Assembly: GCF_965363235.1 (NCBI RefSeq)
Contig: NC_134850.1
Location: 40,544,602 to 40,608,601 of the forward strand
Direction of reading: 5' to 3'
Source: Mytilus galloprovincialis
Taxonomy: Eukaryota; Mollusca; Bivalvia; Mytilida; Mytilidae
DNA: 64,000 nt
The translations under genes were made by a program, and so were the position numbers. This document shows positions 1 through 44,500 of this stretch, in pieces. How positions within the stretch are numbered: the first letter of the stretch is position 1; every line of letters starts with the position of its first letter. The notes beneath the pieces were generated by a model. That model was not told where the DNA came from, did not search any database, and saw nothing but the letters and a program-made list of their open reading frames with translations.

Positions 1-2771
1 CAAGACAAATAGTTATACCCTGAAAATGAAAATGAGGCCTTGGTTAGATGAAAATTGGCAGACAGATAGTAAAGCTTTCTATAAGGTATGGGTTTTGCTC
101 ACTGTTGAAGGACATACAGTGACCTAAAGTTGCTTACATCAATGTAATTTGGTCTATAGTGGATAATTCTTGTTGGCAATCATACCACTTATTTTAATTT
201 TACAATGTGTATCTCTATAACTTCAGTACATATCAAATACATTTAACCTACTACTTGTTGTATTTGAAAAACATACCTTATCAGGGAAAACTTAACCGTG
301 ATCTATGAAATGAGCTCAAGGTCAGATGAACCTTGCAAGCCTTGCGAGAATTCCCTATACCAAATATAAATATTCTTTTACTAACTATATATTTTGAACT
401 AAATATATAGTGAGCTATATAGCCAGTACATAAAAAATCTGGCTCAGCATTGCCGTAGGGTTCATATTCATATTATTTTCCAGAATTCAATTTGCCACTG
501 GACAATTAGCAACAATCTGTCATCGATTCATCATCTTCAAAAGCATATATCAAGCTACCTATACTGGCTCCTCGAGTCCACAGAGCTCATAATTTTCATT
601 GCATATTGTAAACAATGAATTGTAAGAGAGAAAATAATGTCTTTGATCAAACTTAAGTTCACTAATTTTTATTTTTTGCAACATTTTTGATACTAAACAA
701 AAAACTAAAAGTTATCAAATTCTCCTTTGAAACTACTAGAACTGTGTAAAAATCAATATCAAAGCGTGCTGAAAAAAGACAACACCATGGCCAAAAGATA
801 AAAATAGATCAACATGCCTATAAAAATTCATAGTACAAAAAAACTAAAAACTGAGCATCTTGAGCTAAGATCCTGTTCCAATAGTGGCACCCATCATCCA
901 TGCATATGAAAAATGCTGTCATAATAATCTCAATGAGATTTATTTTCTCGCTTGAGCCGGTACAGCGAAGTGAGAAAAGCAATAAGTTGAGATGACCAAT
1001 GATAATCTGTTTATCGATATTTTACCTATGGCCACGTTGTTTGTTTTATTGACAATGGGCATGTGCCCCCTTAGTTTCTAGCGAAAAAAATTTCATATCA
1101 CTCGACTCAGAAAGGAAATTATAAGTAAGATTAAAGGAAAATTTCGTAAAATAGTGAAAATGTTTTTTAAAGAAGAAAAAAAACCAAGATAAAGGCTAAG
1201 ACAAGTGGAACATAAATTTTAGACAGATTATTAAAACAATGAGACATTTGAGCCAAGCTGGCTAGTTTATTATGTCATCTGTGCCTGCTTACATTATAAG
1301 AAAGCTACACTATATTCAAATTTCTACAGTTAGGACGGAAACAGTAAAATGTAATATTTCTCAGAATTTCTAAAAACATTGAAAAAAAACAATATAACAT
1401 ATAAATAAACATAGACAATAATGTCCAAAATTTGTATCACAGTTTACAATGTATACCACAATTTCTACAATATAAAAAATAAATTACAATAAAATGCATG
1501 AATAAAAGACAAATTTATCAAAATATTTTGATTATTTAACATGATCATAACACATTTTTATATTTTCCAACAGCTTTCAGTATTTTGTCATAGGGCTATT
1601 CCATTAAAATGTATGTGGGAGGGTAGGAAGGAAAGTTTTTAATTATTGAATGTTGGACGTGTGTTGCTTTTCAGTATGTGTCTATTACCATTATGCAAAA
1701 TTATCAAAAAATGGTTCTGCGTTGTAGGGGTATTTTTTAATCCCTACCTATCCTCCCCCATACATTTCAATCAAAATAGCCATAAGTATGTCAGACTCAA
1801 TAAATTTTCTGTTGTAATTTAAAAAAAAAATTTCTCTTAAAATCAAACTTCATGTAAGTCCCCAATGTGGGTAAATCTTAAAACAGAAAAATCACAATTA
1901 AAAAATAGTCATCTCATCTTATTCCTATTCAGCAAAGAGGTTTTTATATTTCATATTAATGAATGTAAAGTTTAAGTAAGGGAATGTTATCAATTGGTAA
2001 ATAGTATACTAAGCAATATAAAAATACAAACTCAAGTATCAATTAAACTTAATAGACCTATTCTAATACTTCTAAATAATAACTACCTAAGTTCAATGTT
2101 GTTATCATGAAAAAGATCTTTAATAGAAATAAAAATAAGAAAATCAGACTCTTGAGCTGTTCCTGAAATTTGATATTCCTGGCTATCATTAGAGCTTTTC
2201 CTGCTATATAAAATTATCAAATAAACTATAATATTCACCAGCAATCATTCCACTTCTTATATCATTTAAGACAACAATAAAACTACATGCAACAAAATAC
2301 TTATACATCAATTGGACTGATCTAAGCAGAAATTTTATAATGTAAATCTGAACCACGTTCAAAATACTTAAATTGTTTTAATTTCTTTAAAAATCCCAAT
2401 CGTCAGATACCTAATTTCCATTAAATAACAATGCTTTCAAAAACTAATTACGAACCAAAATATTTTGTTTTTTAATTGATTAACAAGTGTCAACATCATC
2501 CGACCATGAGCACGCTATCTCAAAACCTGCATCTTTTAACTGACTGATGCTAAATGAATATATATTATTGCTTGTTCAATTTGATACACATGATAATATA
2601 ACACATGTTAAATATTTGTTATCTTTTTATGAACTAGTATGTTTTGTATACAAGCTGTCTATCCAATCTCTCTATGATAGTTATGAAGCACCAGTTGCCC
2701 AGAGACATCATCAGAGTAAGGTCTAATCTAGGGTTTATAACATAGTCTATTTATAGCTCTGGGGTTAAAAA
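1..2771. other. FHAD1 3' flank, no gene seen
   Basis: AT-rich sequence without a supportable coding region. It should include the FHAD1 3' UTR, but several weak poly(A)-like words (ATTAAA type near 2471, AATAAA type near 1266) leave the end undecided. About 280-430 carries a weak match to the tandem-repeat family at 21322-22457 (GAGCTCAAGGTCAGATGAACC-like words), so an old decayed element is likely. Confidence 0.6.
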
Positions 2772-34659
<31,888 letters not shown>

Positions 34660-35275
34660 CTTGACACTCTAGAAAGTTGTTTACATTTGGTTGCTGCTCG
34701 GGTTACCAAATACTCATGAACAGGTGCCCGTTTTCCCACGTGCTTCCTGAAAATATTGCTTCAGTTGTCAGTTTTGATGAGATATTTGCAGACTATATCA
34801 ATATAGGATTAAATTCTCCACGAGGGATTAGTAAATTAAGTCTGAATCAATTGTTTTTCTATTTTACATGCAGAATAAACAAGTTTTTTGTCGGCGCGAG
34901 TGATGTTGCGCATGCCCAATAGCGCATAACAACCAAACATCCGAAACCTCGAACCTGGATACAAAAATAAACAGAATTGTTTTTATCTCTGAATAATATT
35001 TTTAATCAAATAAAGGCTATATCTTTAATTGTCTTTTCTAGTGTTATGTAAGATATAAATCTTGTAGGTACACTTTAATAATTTTTACTAAATCTTTCTA
35101 GTAGAGATTATTAAATAAATATCTGTATCGTTTATACGTTTAATCAAAGGAAGTAAGTAGGAGGTTAAACAAGTTGCATTGTGCTTCTGAATTTAATGTT
35201 TACCTATTTTTTAATCAAATTCGGACAACTTTGAAATATTAAATTGCCAAGTGACAGCTTTAAACAAAAACAAAA
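34660..35275. promoter_or_regulatory. Shared FHAD1/PARK7 divergent promoter region
   Basis: The 616 bp between the two oppositely directed start codons. It holds a TGCGCATGCC word (34907-34916) close to the NRF1 consensus, an overlapping CCAAT box (34916-34920), a second GCGCAT nearby, and the most CG-rich stretch of the interval (GGCGCGAG near 34893). No clear TATA box. Both 5' UTRs must start here unless upstream non-coding exons exist. Confidence 0.65.
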
Positions 35276-35359
35276 ATGCCAAGTGCACTTGTTCTACTCG
35301 CCGAAGGGGCAGAAGAAATGGAAACCGTCATCACAGTGGATGTTCTAAGACGGGGAGGA
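35276..35359 (+). CDS. PARK7: PARK7 exon 1 (residues 1-28)
   Basis: [20 protein letters not shown] to LRRGG, containing the conserved Glu16 that polarises the catalytic cysteine in the family. Donor GTACGT, phase 0. Confidence 0.95.
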
Positions 35360-35565
35360 GTACGTACACCTTATCGCTAATATGAGGCAGGCATAACCTG
35401 TGAATGAGGACGAAGTCTGTATAATTTTTTTTATAAATCAAACATGTTAAAAAGAGAAACGTTATGCCGTCATATTCAATGTAAACAAAGAAGGTAACGT
35501 TTCCGATTTTGGTTCTGTTGTTAGGGATTTATATGGGGACGAAGTCCCCTATTACAGTAGAAAAT

Positions 35566-35596
<31 letters not shown>

Positions 35597-38500
35597 GCGA
35601 AAATTTCCAGAATTTTTCATTGTACTAATGAACTCAAAATCGTTCAATTTTTTTTTGTCGTGTTTTTTAATTTCCGGATCTGCGCAGAACACATAACTCT
35701 ACTTCCTTCTTCCGGTCATGTTGTTGTGAGACTTTGGTTAGTCTAGTAAAATATAGAAACTCAAGGAACACAATACCAATATTAATTATGATTAATATTT
35801 ATTTTAATCATTCTTTGTCTTTGGTATGAATAAACGTTAGGCCTACCTGATGCATTGCGTTTCTTTGTTTACATTGAACATGACGTCATAACTTAAATAA
35901 TGTCACAAGTAAAATCCCTAACAACAGAACCAAAATCGGAAACGTTACGGTATTTTCGTATCTTTTTTTTTAACAAATATTTAAAATACAAAAAAAAATA
36001 ATTTAAACAAACTTCGTCCCCATTCACAGGTAATACCTGCCTCATATTAACAAGCAATATTTAAAAATGAATTAGTATTGAGTTCCTTTTCCTTTCTTAG
36101 ACTGATAAATATACATTTTATTCAAAGTCTCATGCAAACAAGACCGGAAACAAAAGTAGATTTCTGCGCAGATTCGGAAATTCAAAAACGCGACAAAAAA
36201 AATTGAACGATTCGAGTTCATTAGTACCATGAAAATTTCCCGATTTTTTTTAAATTTTTTTTTATTGAATGTTCTACTGTTATTGGGGACTTCGTCCCCA
36301 TATAATTCCTGGCTATCAGATCCGAGAATCTGTCACGCATGAATAAACTAATGAACTAATGTATCTTAATGTGCATGTTATTGTAACGGATCACATCAAA
36401 GACATCAAATAAGGCAATAAGTCGAGTATGCGGTCTATATAAGTATCTTTATTCGAATTCTTGACAGTTCGGCACCCAGACAAATCTGTACCTTGACAAA
36501 TTCGGCACCTAACAAAGACAAATCGGCACCCTTACCATAAAAAACAATTCGGCACCCAGACAAATAGGCACCTAGAAAAATCAGCACCTTATAAATTATT
36601 TATCTTTGATCTAGATACAGTACATTTGCAGAGTTCGCTAAAAGTGGCGGTCCTCAGGATTTTACCACCATTATTTTGCATAGGACTGAGACAATTTAAG
36701 TTACTTATCAATAGATTTAATAGTGAGGACCAGTAGATTTTCTTCAAGGACCTCCAGGTAAAAAAAGAATTTTGCGAACTCTGCATTTGGAGACTTACTT
36801 TGATGTGTCTTAGAATATCAAATAACTTGCAATGAATAGAAAACTAGACAATGTAATGTACATCAAAAGCACAACGTCATAAAATTTAAAAATGGGAAAT
36901 ATTATAATGTTCATAAGCGCAACACTACATATGCGCAAATACCCAAAAATAGTATCTACGAGTATTATTAATAAAATAAATAAATTCAGTAATATTAAAT
37001 GAAGTAACCAAAGAATTTGGAATTACATTTCAAATCTAACAGTTATATTAATGTTTCCGGATAATAACTTTAGTATAAGTAAATAGAAATCAATAAAATT
37101 GTAACACATGTTTATAACCACAAAAGGAAGGTTGGGATTTATTTTGGGGTTTATGGTCTCAAAGGTTTAAAGGAATAAGGAGCCAAAATAAACATTTTTG
37201 TAGTTTCAAGGTCAATAGCTTGTGATTAAGTGTATGAATCTCTCATACTCTCTGAAATTATACCACAATTTTCAATACTACAAAGGGATGGTTATGGAGT
37301 GGGATGGGGGTTGTTATGTCTCAAATCATTTAGCAATTAGGGGCAAAAAAAGGGGGGAAACAAGGGTATTTCTGGTTAAAGGACAGTTTTGACAATTTAA
37401 AAGCAGTGTAAGGGAGGTAACCTAATTCTATTTGAAGATACTTATATAGCCGCATACTCGACTTATTGCCTTATATATATATAATAAAAACTATAACACA
37501 AATTCCCATACGTTTCGGCCATTACGGCCTTCTTCATTGGAATAAATTACAACATTGAAACAACAATTACATTCAGGAACTCAATTTTCGGCTCTCCCTT
37601 GACACCATCTGTGAGTATGGTCTTGAGGAAACGATGATAGTCCGTCGGAAGGGGACGATAAATGGCTGACCCGTGTTAAGAGAGAGCCATATCTCTTGCA
37701 CGTTAAAGACACCCTTGTAGATTTCGAAAAAGAGTAGGCTAATGCCGCTACAAGGCAGCACTCGCACCCGCAAAGTGGAAAGGCATTAATATAAGTTGCA
37801 AAACTTGTTTCCCAATCCACTATAAATAAATATGTTTAAACTAAATAAATATGTTTAAACTAAATAAATATATTTAAACTAACAATTGCATTGCTTGGAT
37901 ACATTACGTTATAATAACTTTTATGACGTTCATTTGCCGCGTTTTTCAATTTTTTAATATAAATATTTTTATTATCGTTCATACATTGTGTTGAGTCCTT
38001 CAGGTTCTAAAGTTTTTAATTTTTTTATCCAAAAGGCTATTTTAGTTTTTTTGTAAGTTTCTGTCCCAAATACTCTTTCTATGGCGGTAACTTTTAAATT
38101 TGTCATTGAATGATTCTTCTGAATGAAATGGTTGGCAACTGGATCTTCTGTTTTCTTTGTTCATATTTTTGAAAAGTTCAATAGCATTCGTTGATATAGT
38201 GTATCACCCGTTTGTCCTACATATATAACTTTTTCACATTTTGTACAATTAATTAAATATACCACGCCTACGGTTTTACAATTTATTTGTCCCTGAATGG
38301 TATATTCTTAGCCGGTGTTGTCACAATAATAATAAAATAACACAATGCATTAGAAATCTAGTCCCCCAAGAATATATGCAGATATCGATAAAAAAGATGA
38401 ATTATGGTAAAAATGTTTATATTGTTGAGTCCAGTATCTTCTATGGGAATATTTAACAGGTACATGCATATGTAGAGGGGTTAAACTAGTTATTTGCGAT

Positions 38501-41500
38501 CTTAGCCCTTTCCCTTATTAATCTTGGTCAGCCTAATCAGAGGTCTCACATTAAAAGAATTAGTACAGGAAAAAATGGTCATTGTATAATAGATAACAAA
38601 TGCACAGAATAACCTACAAATTATATATACCATATTCATTTTATATTAAATCATTCAAATCATTCAATCCTAGGTCATGTAGGTATACTCTTCATAACCC
38701 ATGATGTACATGTATTTCAACAAAATTATAGATTTTATACTTTTAGATACACTATAGATTAAAATTTCATCAATTATGATGTCATCATATCATAATATAG
38801 GCTTCTACTTTATGTACATAGCCTTTGGTCTTTCTTTATTTACAAATCATTTGGCTTTATTATATAATGTTAGATTGAAATTATGACAAAAAGAGTCTTA
38901 ACATCCCACTTTCTTTTCAATGAAGAAAGCTTAAAAATATTTCCCCTGTAAACTTAATATACATGTACCTGTCTGTTATTATAGGTAGATGTGACACTTG
39001 CAGGTATTGATGGCATTGATCCAGTTGTCTGCAGTAGACAGGTGAAAATTGTTCCTGATAAGAGTCTTGATGATGCTTTGAAATCTGGTCCTTATGATGT
39101 GGTGGTGTGTCCAGGTGGAGCAGGAGGAGCAAATAATCTCTGTCAGGTATCTCCATAGTAACCATAGCTTATTTATTTCATCAGATCAACCAGATCCTAA
39201 ATGATGTAGAACTTAGCAAATATAGGTCACTGCACAGACATCTACAATGAGCAAAACGTATGGCATAGCAAGTTTTAAAAGGCAGTGGAATGACAAATGT
39301 AAAGCAATTCAAATAAAAAAGCTAATGGCCTGATTTATGCCAATTATGGACATTACAATAAACAGAATAACAAATATGATATACAGCAACAAACAACACC
39401 CAATTGAATTACAGGCTCTAGTATTAGATATTAGGTTTTGGTCTATTTCTCAGATTCTTTGAACATAATGGCTTTTATATTTGATGAATGGAATGAGTGA
39501 GGTGTACATGAATGTCTTGTAAATTTCATGTGACCTTGCCGACATTTTCAAAGTTCCTTGATCAATGTGTGCCAGTTTACATTTATCAGATACTTTGAGC
39601 TATAAATCAACTACATTTGGGTATGGAATGATTGTAAAGTGTCTGTTTGACAGGGTTTACTTGACCTTGATCATATTTATATGGATCATTGATAATGTTA
39701 AATTTATGTGATACCATTCTTTTTGTTCTTCAACATACTAACTTTTATCATAATAAGTAAAGTAGGCGACACATGTCAGTGTGTGGTCTCTTGTTTCAAC
39801 TTTTGCATTTGGTATTTGGGTATTTTATGTAAGTTTTAAAATCCTATTTATTTCATTTACCGGTATAGTCTACTGCAGTTGGGAATCTGCTTCAAGAACA
39901 AGAAAAGGGTGGACGATATGTAGCTGCTATTTGTGCAGGTATGGCATTATATTGTTCTTATCTTAAGTCAATGAACACATGATACAAGCCATTTAATGTT
40001 CGTGATCCCTAATGGTAGTTCAATTATTTAATCTTATCCGTTTTTGTCATATGTAATACCTATATAAGTAATATAATGAGAATTTTCTGCTCTGTATGCT
40101 CTAAATGGACAAGAGAAATTTACAATCTGGTTAGATAACCCAAATGTATAATAAAATGTGTAGTGTATTCATTCTTCAATGACCAATGCCACCTTGCATA
40201 ACAAAAACTTGTAACACATCTAGATGTCATCAGAATTGTTTTCATCAATAGACAGTGGTTTTTACACAAAGTCATGCTCTTTCAAACAAGATTTGCATTT
40301 TGTGTATACCAGTAGACTTAAGCAGTATTTTATTATTATTCTTCAGTATTTCTTTGTGTACTATATTTAAAGGTCCAACAGCTCTGAAAGCTCACAAGAT
40401 ATGTGGTGGAAAAACAGTTACATCTTATCCAAGTATGAAAGATAAAATGGTGGAAGGTAAAATTTTAGTTTTTTAAACACAGTAAAATAAATTTTTAAAC
40501 ATTATCTTGTTTTGTGAAAATTTAAAACTTGTGCACCTAAATATTAGCTGTTATTTATAGTTTACAAATTTATGCAAAGAATTTAAGATATGATATATAT
40601 CAGCAGCAATCTTTGGAAACAAATCTCCTTTTTATTTGCCCAGTTAATGCAGAGTTGAATAGCATATAGATTTTTTTTTTTAAATAAGAACCCAAGGCTG
40701 ATTGCAAGACATAAATCAAGACATGTCTAATCAATCAGCCAGACTAAGACTTGTGCTTTTTAAGATCATATATTGGTTGTGATCTACAGTTGGCTTTTTG
40801 ACTAATAATAACACATCTACTGTTTTGTGTGGACTAAATAGGTTGAAATGCTGAATTTCTTCTTTCAATCTTATTCTCTTTTATGTCCATTGGCAACTTG
40901 AATTTCTGGTTCATTCTTGGTGAAATGCTTTTAAAAAGCTACTGGTTTCATAAAAACAAGCACAAAATACTGAATTTTAAGTAAAATTCAACTACATTGG
41001 CTAGAGGTATAGGGGGAGGGTTGAGACCTCACAAACATGTTTAACCCCGCCGCATTTTTGCGCCTGTCCCAAGTCAGGAGCCTCTGGCCTTTGTTAGTCT
41101 TGTATTATTTTAATTTTAGTTTCTTGTGTACAATTTGGAAATTAGTATGGCGTTCATTATCACTGAACTAGTATATATTTGTTTAGGGGCCAGCTGAAGG
41201 ACACCTCCACCTTCTGCTGTTGTTTTTTTCTATGGTCGGGTTGTTGTCTCTTTGGCACATTCCCCATTTCCATTCTCAATTTTATTAAATAATTCTTTAA
41301 AATAAAATGATGTATGAAACAACTAGAAATCTTTGCATATTTCAACTGAATTGTTTGCAGGATTTGTGTAATACACAAGACATCATTTGCATCCAGTTAT
41401 TTAAATTATTTCTTAAGAGTTTCCTTAGTCCCATCTACTTTAAAAAACCTCCATCAGTAACCTTCCCATATGCCTATATTTGGGAAAATACACCAATATC

Positions 41501-44500
41501 TATTTAAAAATAAATTTTCCTGTCTAAAATTGAGGACAAGAAATTGTGTGCTTAAAAATAATTATTGTGAATTTCACAAACACTTTCAGCATTCATATAA
41601 ATTAGTATTGCTCAGTTGCACTAGTTGTGTAAACCATAGAGTACTTGCTAACCATAGATAAAAATAAAAGGAATATAACATCAGACCAATTTTAAAGAAT
41701 TACCATTGCTCATCCAACACCCCAAAGTTATCCTACCAACTGTAAACACATGTTTTGTATGCCCCCGTTGTAGCAGAGGAGGCATTAAGTTTCACCCTTG
41801 TCTGATTCTATGTACATTCCAAAATTGGTTTCCGTTCTCTAACTTGAGTTTGCCTCAACCAAATGTTATGACACTTTTACACAATGCTTTTTACCACAAA
41901 ATACAGATCAAATTTGAATTTCGGTGGTGTCACTGTAACAGTTCTAGAGTTGTGTCCCTTTATAAAAAGAAAAATTGCTAAATTTTTAGTTTCTGTTCTC
42001 AAACTTAAGCTGCCTCAACCAAATATTTTAATCATTTGTCAAAATGTTGTTTATAGTGCCTTTTTCCAAAATATAATAAAAAGTATGGGTCACCACACTT
42101 TTTTCACGCTACATCAAACTTATACACAATGCTTATTTCCACAAAATACAGATCAAATTTGAATTTCGGTGGTGTCACTTTAACAGTTCTAGAGTTGTGT
42201 CCCTTTATAAAAAGAAAAATTGCTAAATTTTTAGTTTCTGTTCTCAAACTTAAGTTTACCTCAACCAAATGTTATGAAACTAACACACAATGCTAATTAG
42301 AATTATACAGATCAAGTTAGAATTTTTGTACCATAATTCTTACCGTTTTAGAGTTATGCCCCTTCATAAATGGAAAACTTACAAAATTTTTGGTTTCCAT
42401 GCCCTAACTTAAGTTTGCCTCAACCAAACATTATGAAACTTACACACAAAGCTTAACATCACAAACACAGATCAAGTTGAATTTGGGTAGTGTCACTTTA
42501 ACCATTGTCCAAACATTATGAAACCTATACACAATATTATACTTATTACCACGAAACTCATATCAAGTATAAATTTGGGTAGCGTTACTTTTATCGTTCA
42601 TGAGTTATTTCCTTTTATAATGTTGTATGCAAGCGGGGGCATCATCTGTGTCCATGGGGACACATTCTACATTTATTTTCCCCCAAGTTTTCCTATGGCT
42701 CTTTCTACTATTACTTTACAAATCAACCTTTTTATATGACTGCAAAAAAATATTTTGGGGTTCATATATTGCTTTGATGTTGTTGTGGTCGTTTGAATTC
42801 ACATTTGGTTTCTGAAAAATAACTTAAGTTTAAGTGAATTGATTTCCAATAAATTTTACAAGAAAGTTTAATACCACATAAGGAAGGTTGGGATTAATTT
42901 TTGTGGATATAGTACCATCAGTTTAGGAATTAGGGACAAAAACAAGCATTTTTCTAGTTTCCAGACAATAACTTGTAAGTATGGATATCTCTTAAATTGT
43001 ACAAGGTTCCATAATACAAAGGTAGGCTGAGATTGAGTTTTGGGGTAATTGTTCCAAGGGGGTTGGCGGTGGTCAAAAAGTATGGGTGATTATTATCAAG
43101 GGGGTAATTTTTTTTCAAAATTTTTCAAAATTTATTTAGAATATTTTGGAAAGTTTCAAGAAAAGAAAATATCTTTAAATTCATAGTATTGTGCAATAGA
43201 TTTTCAAGATCTTTGACCTCATATATTATGTGTCAGAAACCTATATTATGTCAAAAATTTGCCCACAATCCAAATTCAGACAGTATCAAGCTTGAATATT
43301 GTGTCCAAATTTGCCCCAACTGTTCATGGTTTGAACTCTGCAGTCGTATCAGGCTGTGCTCAGCAAAGCATTTTATTTAGATTTTATATGCTTACAAATG
43401 GGTCAGGATCCCTAATAGACCTTGAGATGAGGAACTCAGATGACGTAATTAAAAAAAATATTAGTCCGCCATACAATTGTGGATGCTGTGATTTTAAAAA
43501 TGGACATAAATGAACAATAAGAACTGTTTTATAGAGCTGGTGTGATGAGAAAAGAAAGATGTAGATTTGACCTGAAATAAATTATTAGAAAGGACAATTT
43601 TTTTATTGAATTTTATGATCCGAATTTTGGGATTATTTCATGAGGAGAGTGACATTTTTCACCATCTTCCGGGGTCCATCAATTTGCGAAAAAAGTAATC
43701 TCACTTGCCACCCCGAAAATTTAACCAGACATGTATAAATGTATCAGCTTCGATATGAGCCATCATACATGTTCAAGTAAACGATATGGACTGAGCAACG
43801 GAGGAAAACGTTACCATTACGGCCTATGGAGAATTAATTGTAAATGTATACCCAAATTAGAAGCTTAATTCCAGAAGTTTTCAGGCTGATTTATGGATGA
43901 TTTCACCTTGTACACCACCGAAAATGATGGTTAGTAGTTTTTTATTTATACCTTGTTATTATAAATGGTTTAAGATAAATATTATTGATAAAGATCAGCA
44001 AAAACTCAATGAAACTTTGCTTTTAAAATGCATTACTGGCACGGGGCTGAACACTTTTTTTAGGCACAATCATAACTTTGTTTACTTCCGAGAGATCCGA
44101 AAGGAATTTGTTTACTATATTGAAAAAGGCAAGAAACAACTTTTAAATATTATTAAATTGTAAGTAAACATGACACAATATAGTCTTTGTTATGTAATTA
44201 TCACTTCGGTCTACAGGAATACCTGATAATCAAGGGAGATAACACACTTCATACGAGTAAAGTGAGATACATCATCGCATGTGCTTTTATCCAATGATTT
44301 GACCCCTGGTCAGTAGATATCATATGCAAAAAAACAGAAAAAACATGTACATGTTTTAAGAAAATCATGAACTAATATTTTTAATGCACTTGAGCAAAAC
44401 AATAGATATTGTCATTTCTCAGTGAAAAGGGGGAGGGTCAAACCTTTTTGAAAACAATATTTCTGCACCTATTCAACTATTAAGCTAGTTAGCTACTACC

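Noticed and set aside
34677-34922. 81-codon plus-strand frame between FHAD1 and PARK7
   Set aside because: Lies in the shared promoter interval with no recognisable domain; the NRF1-like and CCAAT words overlap it.
43897-44163. 88-codon open frame, repeated identically at 45636-45902, as a possible gene
   Set aside because: Identity follows from the recent R duplication; no recognised domain and no codon-level evidence. Kept only as part of R.
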